In this document: piece by piece, positions 28,802 to 38,101 of the stretch | Position numbering within the stretch: the stretch's first letter is position 1 | Layout of the letters: each line of letters opens with the position of its first letter | Assembly: GCA_019429045.1 (NCBI GenBank) | Contig: JAHYJL010000003.1 | Location: forward strand, 1 to 50,829 | DNA length: 50,829 nucleotides | Reading direction: 5' to 3' | Origin: Bacteroidales bacterium | Lineage (GTDB): Bacteria > Bacteroidota > Bacteroidia > Bacteroidales > JAGOPY01 | Program-made: the position numbers and the translations under genes | Notes under the pieces: generated by a model | The model's input: only the letters and a program-made list of their open reading frames with translations | Database searches by the model: none | Told to the model about the DNA's origin: nothing

Positions 28802-31291
28802 ATGAAACTGCTCAATCCCTGTCATATGCAACTACATCTATTAATGTCGCACATTTTCCGGATGATTAAATTACCGGGACTGGTTTTGCTGGTATTTCTG
28901 ATTACTTTCATTACGCATGCACAAAAGCGTGCAGATGCCGATCTGCAAATCATCGACATTCAGATGAAGCCTGAAAACCTGGCCAAGCTAAGTGATACGA
29001 TGACCGTTAAGTTCAACCTGATGAGACCGGGAGGGACTGAAGATGCAGACAGAATTCTGGAATTGTCACCAGGGGATTCCATGAGGGTTTCTGTGAAGGA
29101 ATTCCTCGGCAGAAAGGAGGAGAGGATAAAACCCGTATTTATCCCGGGCAGCCTGAAAAAGTTAAGGGATCATGGTAAAATGAGATCTGAAATCCCGGAA
29201 GACTATTACATTTCATTGCTGATTGACAAAAGCGGTTCTATCAATCAGCATGACATGGATAAAATAAAATCGGCTATTTATGAGCTGGCCGGGATGGTTA
29301 AAACCGGCAATTTATTTTATTCCTGGTTTGATGAAGATATTTCCGAAAGCAGGGTGGTTACCCAGGCCAACATAAACGATCTCGATTTCCATGTTTCCAG
29401 CACCGGCAGTTCCTGCATGTACAATGCCATTTTCACGAAAATGATGGAATTTGATTCCACGAAAGATGTGCCCAATCTTCAGTATGAGGGGGCTTACAGG
29501 CGAAACAGGGCTGTTGAGATGGCGCCGGATGGTAATAAATTCCTGGTTATCATTACAGATGGCCGTAATGACATACAACAGAACCCAAAATATCACAACA
29601 CCCTGTTCAGGGTCATCCGCGAACCGGAACTCATCAATACCGCCGAATTATACAGAAACAAATTATTCATTTACGCTATCAGTTTCGGCGGGGAATTGCT
29701 GGATGAAGCTTTCCTGGAGATGATAACGGCCGCCAGCGGCAATCGTTATGGCAATATACTGACCAGTCCCGACAATATTCTGGAGGACTTTAACAGCCTT
29801 GGTAAAAAAATCGCGGAGGAAAAATGGGACTATGAAATTCGTTTAAGGTATGAAAATCCAAAAAAATACAGGGGAGAGACACGTACCCTGCATTTAGAAA
29901 TCAACTCCTATAAACCGGATCTCTTCGTTGCATACGGTCAGGCAACCTATGGGGAAGGTTACGGCAACTCCCTTTACCCGATGACCATTGGTGAGCCAAA
30001 ACGCCAGGTCATGGTCATGCTCGGAGGCCTTGTCGCAGGGATCATCATCTTTCTGCTGGTGATGTTCATTATACAATTGATCATCCCTTTGATCAAGAAT
30101 AAGATATTTGTCATAAAATATGTCAAGAGATATAAACCACGGGAGCACGAATTATTCAAAGAATGCCAGTTTTGCGGAGATCCGCTGAATCCCGGCGACA
30201 AGGTGGTGGTCAAATGCAAGCATGTCGTTCACCATTTATGCTGGAAAGAATATGGACATATGTGCCCGGAATATGGGCAAAATTGCAACGATGGCCAGGA
30301 AAATTTCTTTGACATTACAGATCCCTTCTCCAAAAAGAATAAGATCTATTACCTGAGCTGGGTGCTATATGGCATGCTGGGCGGTTTCCTGTCCTGGTTG
30401 CTATATGTGGCACTGATCAAGTGGGAACAGGTCTTTGCATTCAGCATATGGCTAACCGAGTGGATCAGGCCAACCATTACAGAAAGCAACCTCGGTTCTT
30501 TCAAGTTTAAGATAGCGCCATTCCTGATCGTGGGCACGCTGATGGGATTCTTTCTTACCGCGTTCTTCTCCTTTGTGGAGGAATACCGCCATAAAAACCT
30601 GATGATTTACGGCAAGATACTGCTCAGAAGTATCCTGGGCGGGGTTGCCGGATTTGTCGCGTTTCTATTGGGAAGCATTATCCTGATCCTGATCAACAGG
30701 CCCGCTACAGTCTATTTCGATTGGATCCCGTGGATATTCTTCGGAGCCGCCATTGGCCTGGTCATGTCCATTAAAACCACTATTGTCTGGAAGCACGGGC
30801 TTATCGGCGGATTGATCTCCATCATCTTTTGTTTTATCGTTATTTATGCCTTTATCGGGGAGCTTGAGGAAAATGCCATCCTGGTAGGTATTATGATATA
30901 CGCGGCAGGATTAGGTGTATCGATTGCCACCATCAGGCTGCAGTCAGAGCACTTCTTCCTGAAGATACTGCAGGGGAAAAAGAATCAGGATATCATCCCG
31001 GTCCATAAGTGGATGAGTTCCTCCGGAGGCCATAATGAAGTGTATCTGGGCAGAAGTTTCGCCTGCGAGATTCAGATGAACTGGGAAAAAAACAATGAAG
31101 AGATCGCACAAAAGCATTCCAAGATGTATATCAATACCAGGGGGGTGCCGGTTATCACCAACCTGGAAATCGGCAAGACAACCAATTTCAACGAACGGTT
31201 TGATCTGGATACCGGAAAAGAATACGAGCTTTACAATGGCGTGAGGTTTAAAATCGGACAAACTGTATTTCAATATATTGAGACAGATTAG
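28802..31291 (+). CDS. vWA - TM - RING-like - multi-TM - FHA-like membrane protein (candidate E3)
   Basis: MIDAS DKSGS and IITDGRND; TM; C-x2-C-x13-C-x-H-x2-H-x2-C-x7-C-x6-C (30164-30286); about six further TMs; C-terminal LGRSFACEIQ...AQKHSKMYI...YNGVRFKIGQTVFQYIE. Confidence 0.75.
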   Translation: MKLLNPCHMQLHLLMSHIFRMIKLPGLVLLVFLITFITHAQKRADADLQIIDIQMKPENLAKLSDTMTVKFNLMRPGGTEDADRILELSPGDSMRVSVKEFLGRKEERIKPVFIPGSLKKLRDHGKMRSEIPEDYYISLLIDKSGSINQHDMDKIKSAIYELAGMVKTGNLFYSWFDEDISESRVVTQANINDLDFHVSSTGSSCMYNAIFTKMMEFDSTKDVPNLQYEGAYRRNRAVEMAPDGNKFLVIITDGRNDIQQNPKYHNTLFRVIREPELINTAELYRNKLFIYAISFGGELLDEAFLEMITAASGNRYGNILTSPDNILEDFNSLGKKIAEEKWDYEIRLRYENPKKYRGETRTLHLEINSYKPDLFVAYGQATYGEGYGNSLYPMTIGEPKRQVMVMLGGLVAGIIIFLLVMFIIQLIIPLIKNKIFVIKYVKRYKPREHELFKECQFCGDPLNPGDKVVVKCKHVVHHLCWKEYGHMCPEYGQNCNDGQENFFDITDPFSKKNKIYYLSWVLYGMLGGFLSWLLYVALIKWEQVFAFSIWLTEWIRPTITESNLGSFKFKIAPFLIVGTLMGFFLTAFFSFVEEYRHKNLMIYGKILLRSILGGVAGFVAFLLGSIILILINRPATVYFDWIPWIFFGAAIGLVMSIKTTIVWKHGLIGGLISIIFCFIVIYAFIGELEENAILVGIMIYAAGLGVSIATIRLQSEHFFLKILQGKKNQDIIPVHKWMSSSGGHNEVYLGRSFACEIQMNWEKNNEEIAQKHSKMYINTRGVPVITNLEIGKTTNFNERFDLDTGKEYELYNGVRFKIGQTVFQYIETD

Positions 31292-31312
31292 CATTTAAAA
31301 TATCATCTTCAA

Positions 31313-32170
31313 ATGAGAAAAGCATTCATAACATCGCTCCTGACGATTGTCGTCACCCTCGGTCTTTCGGCTTCCGACCTGAAAGGTTACCCCAGGAAAT
31401 CCCTGTTTGTGAACCTGTCAGCTGATTATTCACGGTTGTATAATAAAACGATTTATAACGACTCGCCATGGAACGCCCAGGGGGGGCTTGGTTACAGTTT
31501 CGAAGCAGGGTACCTGATGCGGTTGCGAAAATCAGTGAGCCTCGGTTTCGGCGCAGGCCTGAGTTCATACTACAGTGAAATCAAGATGGATTCATATCAA
31601 ACAACATATCCAACTCTTGATGTTGACGGGGATAGTTATACCGAGTTCATCCAGGCAAATGGATTGGTGGAATCAACCCGGATCACCACATTAGACATAC
31701 CGGTATTTCTTGAACTTGGCAATGCCAACACCAGCAAGGTCAGCTATTATGTCAGGCTTGGAGTAAAGATATCAACGCCTGTCGCGTATAATTTCACTCA
31801 TTCAGGCAGCATGTCGGTCAGTGGAAACTACGCGCAATATTTTGTCCGGCTGGAAGGCATCCCGGAGCTGGGTTTTGTCGATAATGCCCCGGTAATCAAA
31901 TCATCGGAATATGATCTCAACCCGGTGAACCTCTCGGTATTGTTGGCCGGCGGCATCACCATTCCTGTTTCGGATTACATCATATTCAAGCTGGGGGCCG
32001 ATCTCAACTATGGCCTTATGAATATTTCATCTTATGAGCAGGAAGTGTCAAAGGATCCCGGTTTTATCAATATTTACAATAACCTGCTGACAGAGCCGAA
32101 CAGTAAAACAATCTGGCAGTCTGTAGGGTTTGAATTCGGGATCATATACATCCTGAAATCCATTTATTGA
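31313..32170 (+). CDS. Outer-membrane beta-barrel (PorT-like) protein
   Basis: Signal peptide, alternating amphipathic strands, GFGAGLSSYYSEIK, C-terminal aromatic strand; co-directional in operon. Confidence 0.65.
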   Translation: MRKAFITSLLTIVVTLGLSASDLKGYPRKSLFVNLSADYSRLYNKTIYNDSPWNAQGGLGYSFEAGYLMRLRKSVSLGFGAGLSSYYSEIKMDSYQTTYPTLDVDGDSYTEFIQANGLVESTRITTLDIPVFLELGNANTSKVSYYVRLGVKISTPVAYNFTHSGSMSVSGNYAQYFVRLEGIPELGFVDNAPVIKSSEYDLNPVNLSVLLAGGITIPVSDYIIFKLGADLNYGLMNISSYEQEVSKDPGFINIYNNLLTEPNSKTIWQSVGFEFGIIYILKSIY

Positions 32171-32196
32171 GAAAAATATTTAAGGTTTTTATCTGA

Positions 32197-33402
32197 ATGA
32201 AGGGAATATCTATCGGCAATCGAAACAGGAAATGGGGAGAGGAGGTCTTTTCCCTTTTGTCATGGTTTGATGAAACAAAGGTCAGAAATGCCAGTGTTAT
32301 GGTCGTTGGTGCCGGCGCATTGGGTAATGAGGTCATTAAAAACCTGGCGCTGTTTGGCATTGGCAATATCCTGATCGTCGACTTTGATACCGTAGAACAC
32401 AGCAACCTTTGCCGGTCGGTATTGTTCCGTCCCGAGGATGCCGAAGGCAATGCCATGAAAGCGGAAGTGGCCGCCAAAAGGATCAGCGAGATCAATCCAT
32501 ATATAAACGTAAGTTACATTGCCGGGGATATCGGCACCGATGTGGGCCTGGGCCATATCCGGAAAATGGATCTTGTCATCGGCTGCCTCGACAGCCGGCT
32601 GGCGCGTTACCTGATCAACCGGAGCTGCTTCAGGGCCAATAAAACATGGATAGACGGAGGTATTGAAAACCTGGAAGGCAACGTGAGGATATTCACGCCC
32701 GGGGTCAATTGTTATGAATGCAGCCTGAACGAAGCCGACCTTGAAATGCTGTTTTACCGGACAGGATGTCCTGACATAGCCAAAATAAATGTGGTCCAGG
32801 GAAGGATTGCCACCACGCCTATCAGCTCATCCATCATCGGCGCCATACAAACGCAGGAGGCGTTGAAATTCATCCACGGTTTCAATGAAAATTCGGAGAA
32901 ATTCAAATGCAATACCCTGAACGGAAAAATGCTCAAATATGACGGCATGTACCTGACCCTGAAAAGCTACAGGCTGGAAAATTACGAAGAAGATTGCATG
33001 AGCCACGAAGTCTGGGAACCTGTAGTGAGAGGGGAAGGATTAAGCGCCGGTATGACCATCGCACAAGCCCTTGAAACCCTGAAGGGTTTGCTCGGATGCG
33101 ACGACGTTACTATTAACCTGATGAATAACAAGCTGATATATCAGCTTGTCCCGGAATCGACCGATGAGGAGATCAATGTGATCCTGCCCGAATCCAAAGT
33201 GTCTGCGTATATAGAAGAAAACAACATAACCAAAGATCCCAGGGAAAGAGTCTTTCAAAGATTTTACGAAAGCATTGATGCTGATTTCCCGTATCCGCAC
33301 CTGACACTCAGGGAAATTGGTATACCTTATTTTGACGTCCTGAACATAACGGCAGGATCCGAAGTGCAATATGTTGAACTTTCAGGCGATGAAACCCACT
33401 AA
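32197..33402 (+). CDS. E1-like ThiF/MoeB/UBA-family adenylating enzyme with a C-terminal extension
   Basis: VMVVGAGALGNEVIKNLALFGIGNILIVDFDTVEHSNLCRSVLFRPEDAEGNAMKAEVAA; MDLVIGCLDSRLARYLINR; CYEC; IIGAIQTQEALKFI. Confidence 0.9.
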   Translation: MKGISIGNRNRKWGEEVFSLLSWFDETKVRNASVMVVGAGALGNEVIKNLALFGIGNILIVDFDTVEHSNLCRSVLFRPEDAEGNAMKAEVAAKRISEINPYINVSYIAGDIGTDVGLGHIRKMDLVIGCLDSRLARYLINRSCFRANKTWIDGGIENLEGNVRIFTPGVNCYECSLNEADLEMLFYRTGCPDIAKINVVQGRIATTPISSSIIGAIQTQEALKFIHGFNENSEKFKCNTLNGKMLKYDGMYLTLKSYRLENYEEDCMSHEVWEPVVRGEGLSAGMTIAQALETLKGLLGCDDVTINLMNNKLIYQLVPESTDEEINVILPESKVSAYIEENNITKDPRERVFQRFYESIDADFPYPHLTLREIGIPYFDVLNITAGSEVQYVELSGDETH

Positions 33403-34324
33403 GAACCTGGCTAAATCGATAAAAGCGAACATCTCCGACATCAAGGCGGAGGTGATCATGGCCGACCTGGCCGACCGGGGGATGGATGCTGATAAAATGC
33501 TGGTTGCTTGCAAAGGGCTGTTCAGAAGGAATTATGAAAAAGATGTGGCCAATGTTCAATTTGACCAGGTCATAGATTATTTGGTCTTCCAGCTTTCCCG
33601 CGACGGGCTATATGATTTACTGCCTGAAGGGCTTTTTCATGAGATGTGCATTTTCAGCAGCCTGGGTTCGGAAGAGCGAAGAAAGCAGTTTGCAAGGCAA
33701 AAGCAGGAAGAGGCGAATGCCAGGAAGTTCTTTTTGCCCTATGAAAATGAATTCTTACAGCAACGGGTCAGAATTGAGCAGGAGATTATCCGTCTGCACA
33801 AAGATCCGCTCGGTGCATTTAAAAGTCTGTTTTCAAGAAAAAGTATTTTCCCCGATGATTATCACCGGAGGTTCCTGAAATTCTATGCTTTTTCAGGCGA
33901 AATCAAGGGTAATATTGAACTGACAGCCGCTGCTCTCTCAGAAATACTTGAAAAAGAAGTAGTTGCCAGAAGCTATTACAGTGATTTGAGAATTGATTGT
34001 CCGGATGACAAAGGCTCGAATATACTGGGTGAAAATTTTATCAGCAGTGAAGGGTTCATTGAAAACCAGCTTTACTGGGAATTTACCATCGTCATTGACG
34101 AGAATGCTGAAATAGACCGGTATGCCGCCATGGATAAAGGTTTCATACAAGCCCTGGTCACCAGGTTTTATGACACATATGTTCCTTTTGAGATAGAAAC
34201 AGTGACGAAATTCGACTGCCGGGCAGCACAGCCCTTCATGCTTGGCGAAAGATCATCACTCCCCGCCGGAAGCCTGCAGGATCAATTACAGGAATGTTAC
34301 CTTGGCTACAATGTTACACTATAA
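33389..34324 (+). CDS. tssG: TssG-like baseplate protein
   Basis: QLSRDGLYDLLPEGLFHEM near the N-terminus; position next to TssK/E/F-like genes; overlaps the E1 stop. Confidence 0.6.
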   Translation: MKPTKNLAKSIKANISDIKAEVIMADLADRGMDADKMLVACKGLFRRNYEKDVANVQFDQVIDYLVFQLSRDGLYDLLPEGLFHEMCIFSSLGSEERRKQFARQKQEEANARKFFLPYENEFLQQRVRIEQEIIRLHKDPLGAFKSLFSRKSIFPDDYHRRFLKFYAFSGEIKGNIELTAAALSEILEKEVVARSYYSDLRIDCPDDKGSNILGENFISSEGFIENQLYWEFTIVIDENAEIDRYAAMDKGFIQALVTRFYDTYVPFEIETVTKFDCRAAQPFMLGERSSLPAGSLQDQLQECYLGYNVTL

Positions 34325-34363
34325 GACAGCATATAATCATTCAACAACAGAAAATACCCTGCC

Positions 34364-35449
34364 ATGAGAGAAAAAAATGAATACAAGCAAATAAACTGGA
34401 CTGACGGGATGAAGATCAACAAGGATCATTTTATCGGCCTGGAAAACTATTTCACCCAATGTGATGCGGAGATCAGAAGGATGAACATCGATCAATACAG
34501 CTATGGATTGCTCCCATTGACCGATAAAAATGACACGAACCTTGAATTCGAGCTAATGACGGATGATCAGAATCATCTGAAGGTAAAACTCAAGAAATGC
34601 CAGGCCATAGACCCGCAGGGGTACCGGATTGACATTTCAGGCGAAAGCCTGGAGGCAACCTTCAGTTTATCTCAATTCCAGGAAAGCTCATTTTACCTGG
34701 CCATATCAGCAGATCCTTTTACAAGGGTGGCCCACGGGCAGGCCGATGCCGGGGAAAGCCAGCTCCGACAACCTTTCGTGGTACCGGAATATAAATTGCA
34801 CCTTGCACCGTCAACCATGAATATTTCATCCGCTTTCGGGAATACCATCATGCCGCTGGGCAAGATTATGATCATAAACAACCGGCCCGAAACTGACCGG
34901 AACTACATTCCACCCTGTATGTCGGTCAACAGCCACCCTGAAATGATCAGATTTTTCGATTCCGTTCATCAAAACATCATCGCACTGGAAAGAAATATCG
35001 TAGAGCTCATTTCCGAAATCAATCTCAAAACGACTTCCAATGCCCTGATCAACATTATCCTGCACATTGCCGGGAGCGTACTGCATCATTTGAATGGCAA
35101 GATAACAGAATACAGATGGTTCACCGCCACCAGGCCGCCCATCATACTTATATCCAATATTATCAGCCTGGCGCGCACGGTCAGAAATGCCTTCGACACC
35201 CGGATACCTGAGGAACGGGAAAGATTGCTGAATTACCTTTCGGACCATTTCGACATCAATCCCGCCAAGTTCAAACAATTGCTGGATGTGACCATCGGCA
35301 TCGATTATCAGCACAATGATATCAGGGAATCGCTGGTGAAAGCAGAAGACTTTATCACTGTATTTTCACAACTGATCAACGAATTAAAGAAGATGGAATT
35401 CATTGTTGGTGAGCCAAGGAAGAAACGCATTGATATCATTATCCGCTGA
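34364..35449 (+). CDS. tssK: TssK-like baseplate protein
   Basis: INWTDGMKINKDHFIGLENYFTQCDAEIRRMNIDQYSYGLLPL matches the TssK N-terminal pattern. Confidence 0.7.
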   Translation: MREKNEYKQINWTDGMKINKDHFIGLENYFTQCDAEIRRMNIDQYSYGLLPLTDKNDTNLEFELMTDDQNHLKVKLKKCQAIDPQGYRIDISGESLEATFSLSQFQESSFYLAISADPFTRVAHGQADAGESQLRQPFVVPEYKLHLAPSTMNISSAFGNTIMPLGKIMIINNRPETDRNYIPPCMSVNSHPEMIRFFDSVHQNIIALERNIVELISEINLKTTSNALINIILHIAGSVLHHLNGKITEYRWFTATRPPIILISNIISLARTVRNAFDTRIPEERERLLNYLSDHFDINPAKFKQLLDVTIGIDYQHNDIRESLVKAEDFITVFSQLINELKKMEFIVGEPRKKRIDIIIR

Positions 35450-35928
35450 TGAGCTTCAAAAATTACAAAATACCGCTCGATTTCAGCGAGATCATGGATG
35501 CCGGCAGGGCTGAACAGGATCACAGACGGTCTGCACATCTGTCGATTAAAAGAACTGACTCCCTGAAAAAGTCAATTGATGAAAATATAGAACTTGTATT
35601 GACGACACACCACGGGGAGCACAAGCACAATAAGGATTACGGTTTTATTTTATGGGAGCGCGAATTTGAAAATATTGAGATTGAGAAATTCAACACCCAT
35701 AACAACCCGAAGCAGGGCATAGAACTGATGTTACGAAAGGCGCTGACCAAATACGAGCCCCGCCTGAAAAATATCAATGTCGAGATCCTGTTCATTTACA
35801 AGAAAACCTTCAAAGGCAAGCGCATCAAATATTTTGTGGAACTTACCGTAAAGGGGGCCATTGCGAACAAGCTGGAGGAACCTTACGAAAAATCATTTCA
35901 GTTCACCATGGGGCCTTTATTAAAGTAG
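35449..35928 (+). CDS. tssE: TssE-like (gp25-like) baseplate protein
   Basis: ~159 aa; SLKKSIDENIELVLTTHHGEHKHNKDYGFILWE...IELMLRKALTKYEPRLKNINVEI; start overlaps the TssK stop. Confidence 0.65.
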   Translation: MSFKNYKIPLDFSEIMDAGRAEQDHRRSAHLSIKRTDSLKKSIDENIELVLTTHHGEHKHNKDYGFILWEREFENIEIEKFNTHNNPKQGIELMLRKALTKYEPRLKNINVEILFIYKKTFKGKRIKYFVELTVKGAIANKLEEPYEKSFQFTMGPLLK

Positions 35929-35955
35929 TAACAGGGAAGATCAATAAAGATTGTA

Positions 35956-37803
35956 ATGGAAAACAGGAACGATATAAAAAAGAGGATGATGGCGGTTGCC
36001 GCTAAAACATGGGGGTTGAGCAGCCGGGAGATGGAATCCATCGATCCGCTGATACCGCTGCTAATTGAGGCCAACGCCGCCGAACTGGAAAAGGTTTCCG
36101 GCTCCGTAGATGAGGCGGGGCAGCGCATGGCGGCGAAGCTGATGGAGATGCTGACCCCGGAAAACCTGCTCAACCCGGCGCCGGCCATGGGAATCCTGCA
36201 GGCGCTTCCGTTTGATCCCACGGGAAGTATCGATGAAGACAACCAATTTTACTATTTCAAAAGAAATCCTTTTGAAGATGGCGAAGCAGACCTCGAGATA
36301 TTTTTTACACCTGTAGCCGAACACAGGCTTTTCAACGGAAAAGTCGATTTCATCGCATCCGGGAATACTTTGTCGCGCACCGAGGAGATGGGGGAAAAAA
36401 GAGTGGTGGCGAAAAACGCTTACGGCAGGAATTTGTCGAATGAACTCTGGATCGGGGTCAGCCTTCATAAGTCGGTACGTTCTCCCGAAGGATTGTCTTT
36501 TTACTTTGAAACCGAAAACCTGAGCGACAGCGAGGAGCGGGTCTTTTACCAGGCGCTGCAAAAAGCGCAGTGGGAAATAAATGGCACTGCCATTGAAACG
36601 AAGCCGGGATACTATGATAAGGATAGCACGCTCCGGGGCAGGAAAATCACTTTTCCGCACACCGATTTCAACCGGTCGCACACCGTTTCACAACATGTGC
36701 TGGATTTTTACAGGAAACACTTCGTTTCGGTGGCCAATAATCCATGGGATTCAATCATCAGCCAGGACGCCTATCTCAAGTATCCGGACGAATTCCAGAA
36801 AATATTCCATCCGGATGATCTCAAACCACTTACCAACAGGTTATTGTGGTTCAAAATCCGGTTCCTGCCGCATATCCCCGGGCATATCCCCGACCGGGTC
36901 CGTTGCAGCATCAACTGTTTCCCTGTCATAAACCGCCGTAAGGAGAAGTCGGTCATTTCAGGCCTGGACCGGATCAAGGAACTCCGGCTGAATCCATACG
37001 AAGTTTTCTTTGATTTAGCTGAAATACACTGCGACAGTAAACTACAGGTGATTGTCGGCGACCAGCTTCCTGCAGATATGGAGGGCAAAGCGCTGCTGAC
37101 CCTTCGAAAGGACAACATCGGCAGGTTCAACACCACGAACGCGGTGGAAAAAATCCAGCAGATGATCGATGCCTACCGGAATGATTATCCCGCTTTTGCA
37201 AAGATAAAGGGGATTGACCACGAGACCATCGACAAGCTTTACGACGCCATCAAACCATTTGAGCATGCCACCGATCACCTGCAGGATTTTGCCTCGGGCA
37301 CCACTCCTTACCTGATGTTGCGGACAGATGCCGGCAAAGAAAGTGCGGAGGTGGAGGTCAGTTACTACCTTACCTGTGGCAGCCTGGGCAACGGGATCAT
37401 GAAGGGGATGCATATTAATTACGAAAGCGCAGAATTGCTCAGGGACAGGATCCTTTTAATGACCACCACGATGGGCGGAACCGACCGGAAAAAAGACGAG
37501 GAGCTGATCCGCAGTTTCCGGTATGCTTTGCTGACCAGGGGGAAGATCGTCACAATGGAAGATATCAGGGCCCTGACCGAGGCGCAGTTTGGACGCTTTG
37601 CCGAATCCATCGATGTGAAAAAAGGAGCCGCCATGTCGCCCGACTATGGTTCCGGGCTGCAGCGCGTCATCGAGATAACGGTCAGGTTAAAAAGGGACAG
37701 TCAGCTCACGCCGGAAGAAATCAAATACCTGAAGGATGACCTGGAGCAGCAACTGGTGGAAAGATCCACGAACGTGATGCCGTTCAGGGTGGTTTGCAGT
37801 TGA
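35956..37803 (+). CDS. tssF: TssF-like baseplate protein
   Basis: ~615 aa; PLIPLLIEANAAELEKVSGSVDEAGQRMAAKLMEMLTPENLLNPAPAMGILQALP; syntenic with G/K/E. Confidence 0.75.
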   Translation: MENRNDIKKRMMAVAAKTWGLSSREMESIDPLIPLLIEANAAELEKVSGSVDEAGQRMAAKLMEMLTPENLLNPAPAMGILQALPFDPTGSIDEDNQFYYFKRNPFEDGEADLEIFFTPVAEHRLFNGKVDFIASGNTLSRTEEMGEKRVVAKNAYGRNLSNELWIGVSLHKSVRSPEGLSFYFETENLSDSEERVFYQALQKAQWEINGTAIETKPGYYDKDSTLRGRKITFPHTDFNRSHTVSQHVLDFYRKHFVSVANNPWDSIISQDAYLKYPDEFQKIFHPDDLKPLTNRLLWFKIRFLPHIPGHIPDRVRCSINCFPVINRRKEKSVISGLDRIKELRLNPYEVFFDLAEIHCDSKLQVIVGDQLPADMEGKALLTLRKDNIGRFNTTNAVEKIQQMIDAYRNDYPAFAKIKGIDHETIDKLYDAIKPFEHATDHLQDFASGTTPYLMLRTDAGKESAEVEVSYYLTCGSLGNGIMKGMHINYESAELLRDRILLMTTTMGGTDRKKDEELIRSFRYALLTRGKIVTMEDIRALTEAQFGRFAESIDVKKGAAMSPDYGSGLQRVIEITVRLKRDSQLTPEEIKYLKDDLEQQLVERSTNVMPFRVVCS

Positions 37804-37822
37804 TTTTGAAGGGTTTATTTTA

Positions 37823-37830
37823 TATCTTTG
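37823..37830 (+). promoter_or_regulatory. Bacteroidetes -7 box TATCTTTG upstream of 37846
   Basis: Matches TAnnTTTG, ~16 nt before the small ORF start. Confidence 0.4.
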
Positions 37831-37845
37831 TAAAAAGCGACAGCC

Positions 37846-38052
37846 ATGGACATCCACGAAAAGAAAGTAGAGATCATCCAGCATATCATCATGATCCAGA
37901 ATCCGGATACTCTGATAAAGATTGACCGGTTCATTCACGGATTGGATTATGAGGAGGAAGAAGAAAGGTCAGAACCCTCCTCAAATAAAGGCCCCAGCCG
38001 TGCCAATGTGATCGGAAGTAAGATCAAGGGGATGCTGAATATGTACAGGTGA
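37846..38052 (+). CDS. Small hypothetical protein (68 aa)
   Basis: MDIHEKKVEIIQHIIMIQNPDTLIKIDRFIHGL...; upstream promoter-like box. Confidence 0.5.
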   Translation: MDIHEKKVEIIQHIIMIQNPDTLIKIDRFIHGLDYEEEEERSEPSSNKGPSRANVIGSKIKGMLNMYR

Positions 38053-38101
38053 GTGCATACTGATAATTTGAGAAGATCTGATTACAACAAACGTGGATAT
38101 T

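Noticed and set aside
23295-33402. Ubl/E2/E1/JAB block considered as a stand-alone anti-phage defence island
   Set aside because: Not fully excluded, but it lies co-directionally between vgrG and baseplate genes with no integrase, nuclease or cyclase gene, and its E3/JAB proteins are membrane-anchored, which fits the secretion machine better.
36061-36681. 206-aa minus-strand ORF inside the TssF-like gene
   Set aside because: Antisense with no recognisable domain; sense gene syntenic with baseplate genes.
14414-37803. Contractile genes considered as a prophage or an extracellular (PVC/Afp-type) injection system
   Set aside because: No capsid, terminase, portal or integrase seen. A single TssB/TssC pair, ClpV-type ATPase, TssK-like protein, VgrG plus separate PAAR, and DUF4123 favour T6SS subtype iii.
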